Shown: positions 6,118-6,622 of the stretch, piece by piece
Numbering within the stretch: position 1 is the first letter of the stretch
Layout of the letters: each line of letters opens with the position of its first letter
NCBI GenBank assembly: GCA_015711775.1
Contig: JACVJB010000052.1
Span: 1 to 6,622 of the forward strand
From: Actinomycetota bacterium
GTDB taxonomy: Bacteria; Actinomycetota; Humimicrobiia; Humimicrobiales; Humimicrobiaceae
Direction: 5' to 3'
DNA: 6,622 nt
The notes under the pieces: model-generated
The model's database searches: none
The model's input: only the letters and a program-made list of their open reading frames with translations
What the model was told of the DNA's origin: nothing
Program-made: the position numbers and the translations under genes

Positions 6118-6622
6118 ATGGAAATAAATGCGGAAACAGTAAAAAAATTAAGAGAAAAAACAGGCGTGGGCATGATGGACTGCAAAAAAGCCCTTGTCGA
6201 ATGTAAAGGTGATTTTGAAAAAGCCGGACAGTATTTAAGAGAAAAAGGCCTTGATAAGGCGGCTAAAAAATCTTCCCGTCCAACACGCGAAGGAATAATC
6301 GATACTTATATTCATCTTGGTTCAAAAATAGGCGTTATGCTTGAAATTAATTGTGAAACTGATTTTGTTGCGAAAAATGAAAATTTTATTGCCTTAGCAA
6401 AGGACATAGCTATGCATATAGCAGCATTGGCGCCGGAGTATGTAAAAATTGAGGAAATAAGTGATGAAAACAGAAAGAAAGAAGAAGAATTATTTGAAAA
6501 AGAAGCAGGAGACAAACCAAGCGATATTAGAGAAAAAATAATTGCTGGAAAATTACAATCATATTTTAGTGAAAAAACTTTAATGGAACAACAATTCATA
6601 AAAAACCCAGAAGTAACGATTA
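6118..6622 (+). CDS. tsf: translation elongation factor Ts, 3' end outside window
   Basis: EF-Ts is the cytoplasmic guanine-nucleotide exchange factor for EF-Tu. The first 168 codons are present and open to the right edge. The N-terminal UBA-like domain (about residues 1-50) carries LREKTGVGMMDCKKAL, followed by INCETDFVAKN with the TDFV motif at 81-84 that inserts into EF-Tu. Soon after come IAMHIAAL and, near the edge, IIAGKLQSYFSEKTLMEQQF, which in long EF-Ts proteins such as that of E. coli lie in the second core subdomain. The protein therefore looks like the short form, with one core subdomain, as in Thermus and Thermotoga, and should end a few tens of residues beyond the window. It follows rpsB closely and is probably in the same operon. 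Confidence 0.95.
   Translation, partial: MEINAETVKKLREKTGVGMMDCKKALVECKGDFEKAGQYLREKGLDKAAKKSSRPTREGIIDTYIHLGSKIGVMLEINCETDFVAKNENFIALAKDIAMHIAALAPEYVKIEEISDENRKKEEELFEKEAGDKPSDIREKIIAGKLQSYFSEKTLMEQQFIKNPEVTI

Overview
The window is a chromosomal housekeeping and DNA-uptake segment from an AT-rich bacterium (by eye about one third G+C, with many ATA, AGA and AGG codons). All recognisable genes lie on the + strand. In order they are a UbiE/MenG-type quinone methyltransferase, comM (YifB family), dprA, an unrecognised 139-residue gene, a XerC/XerD tyrosine recombinase, rpsB (ribosomal protein S2) and the 5' part of tsf (EF-Ts), which runs off the right edge.

Region by region: bases 1-58 may hold the last 18 codons of an upstream gene, followed by the methyltransferase (77-802). 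A 110-base gap carries a near-consensus sigma-70-type promoter whose predicted transcription start falls only about two bases before the comM ATG, so comM looks leaderless. comM overlaps dprA by 14 bases. dprA is followed after 75 bases by the unknown gene, which has a good Shine-Dalgarno site, and the recombinase starts 2 bases after the unknown gene ends. A 179-base gap then contains a small inverted repeat, a plausible promoter with an extended -10 element, and an rpsB leader with an 8-bp perfect stem and two Shine-Dalgarno-like sites. rpsB and tsf are 40 bases apart and look co-transcribed.

How the genes work together: ComM (branch-migration helicase) and DprA (RecA loader on incoming single strands) act on DNA taken up during natural transformation, and Xer resolves chromosome dimers. 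S2 and EF-Ts belong to translation and are classically paired. The methyltransferase implies a respiratory quinone, most likely menaquinone.

The order comM-dprA-xer-rpsB-tsf resembles the arrangement known from Actinobacteria such as Mycobacterium tuberculosis (Rv2897c comM, Rv2896c dprA, Rv2894c xerC, Rv2890c rpsB). The low G+C, the absence of yraN and of the M23 peptidase gene, and a short-form EF-Ts do not fit a classical actinobacterium. A deep, AT-rich, probably uncultured lineage near Actinobacteriota is my inference, not something the sequence proves. I found no rRNA, tRNA, CRISPR array, insertion sequence or obvious novel multi-gene system. The least explained items are the 139-residue gene, the leaderless comM promoter and the rpsB leader.
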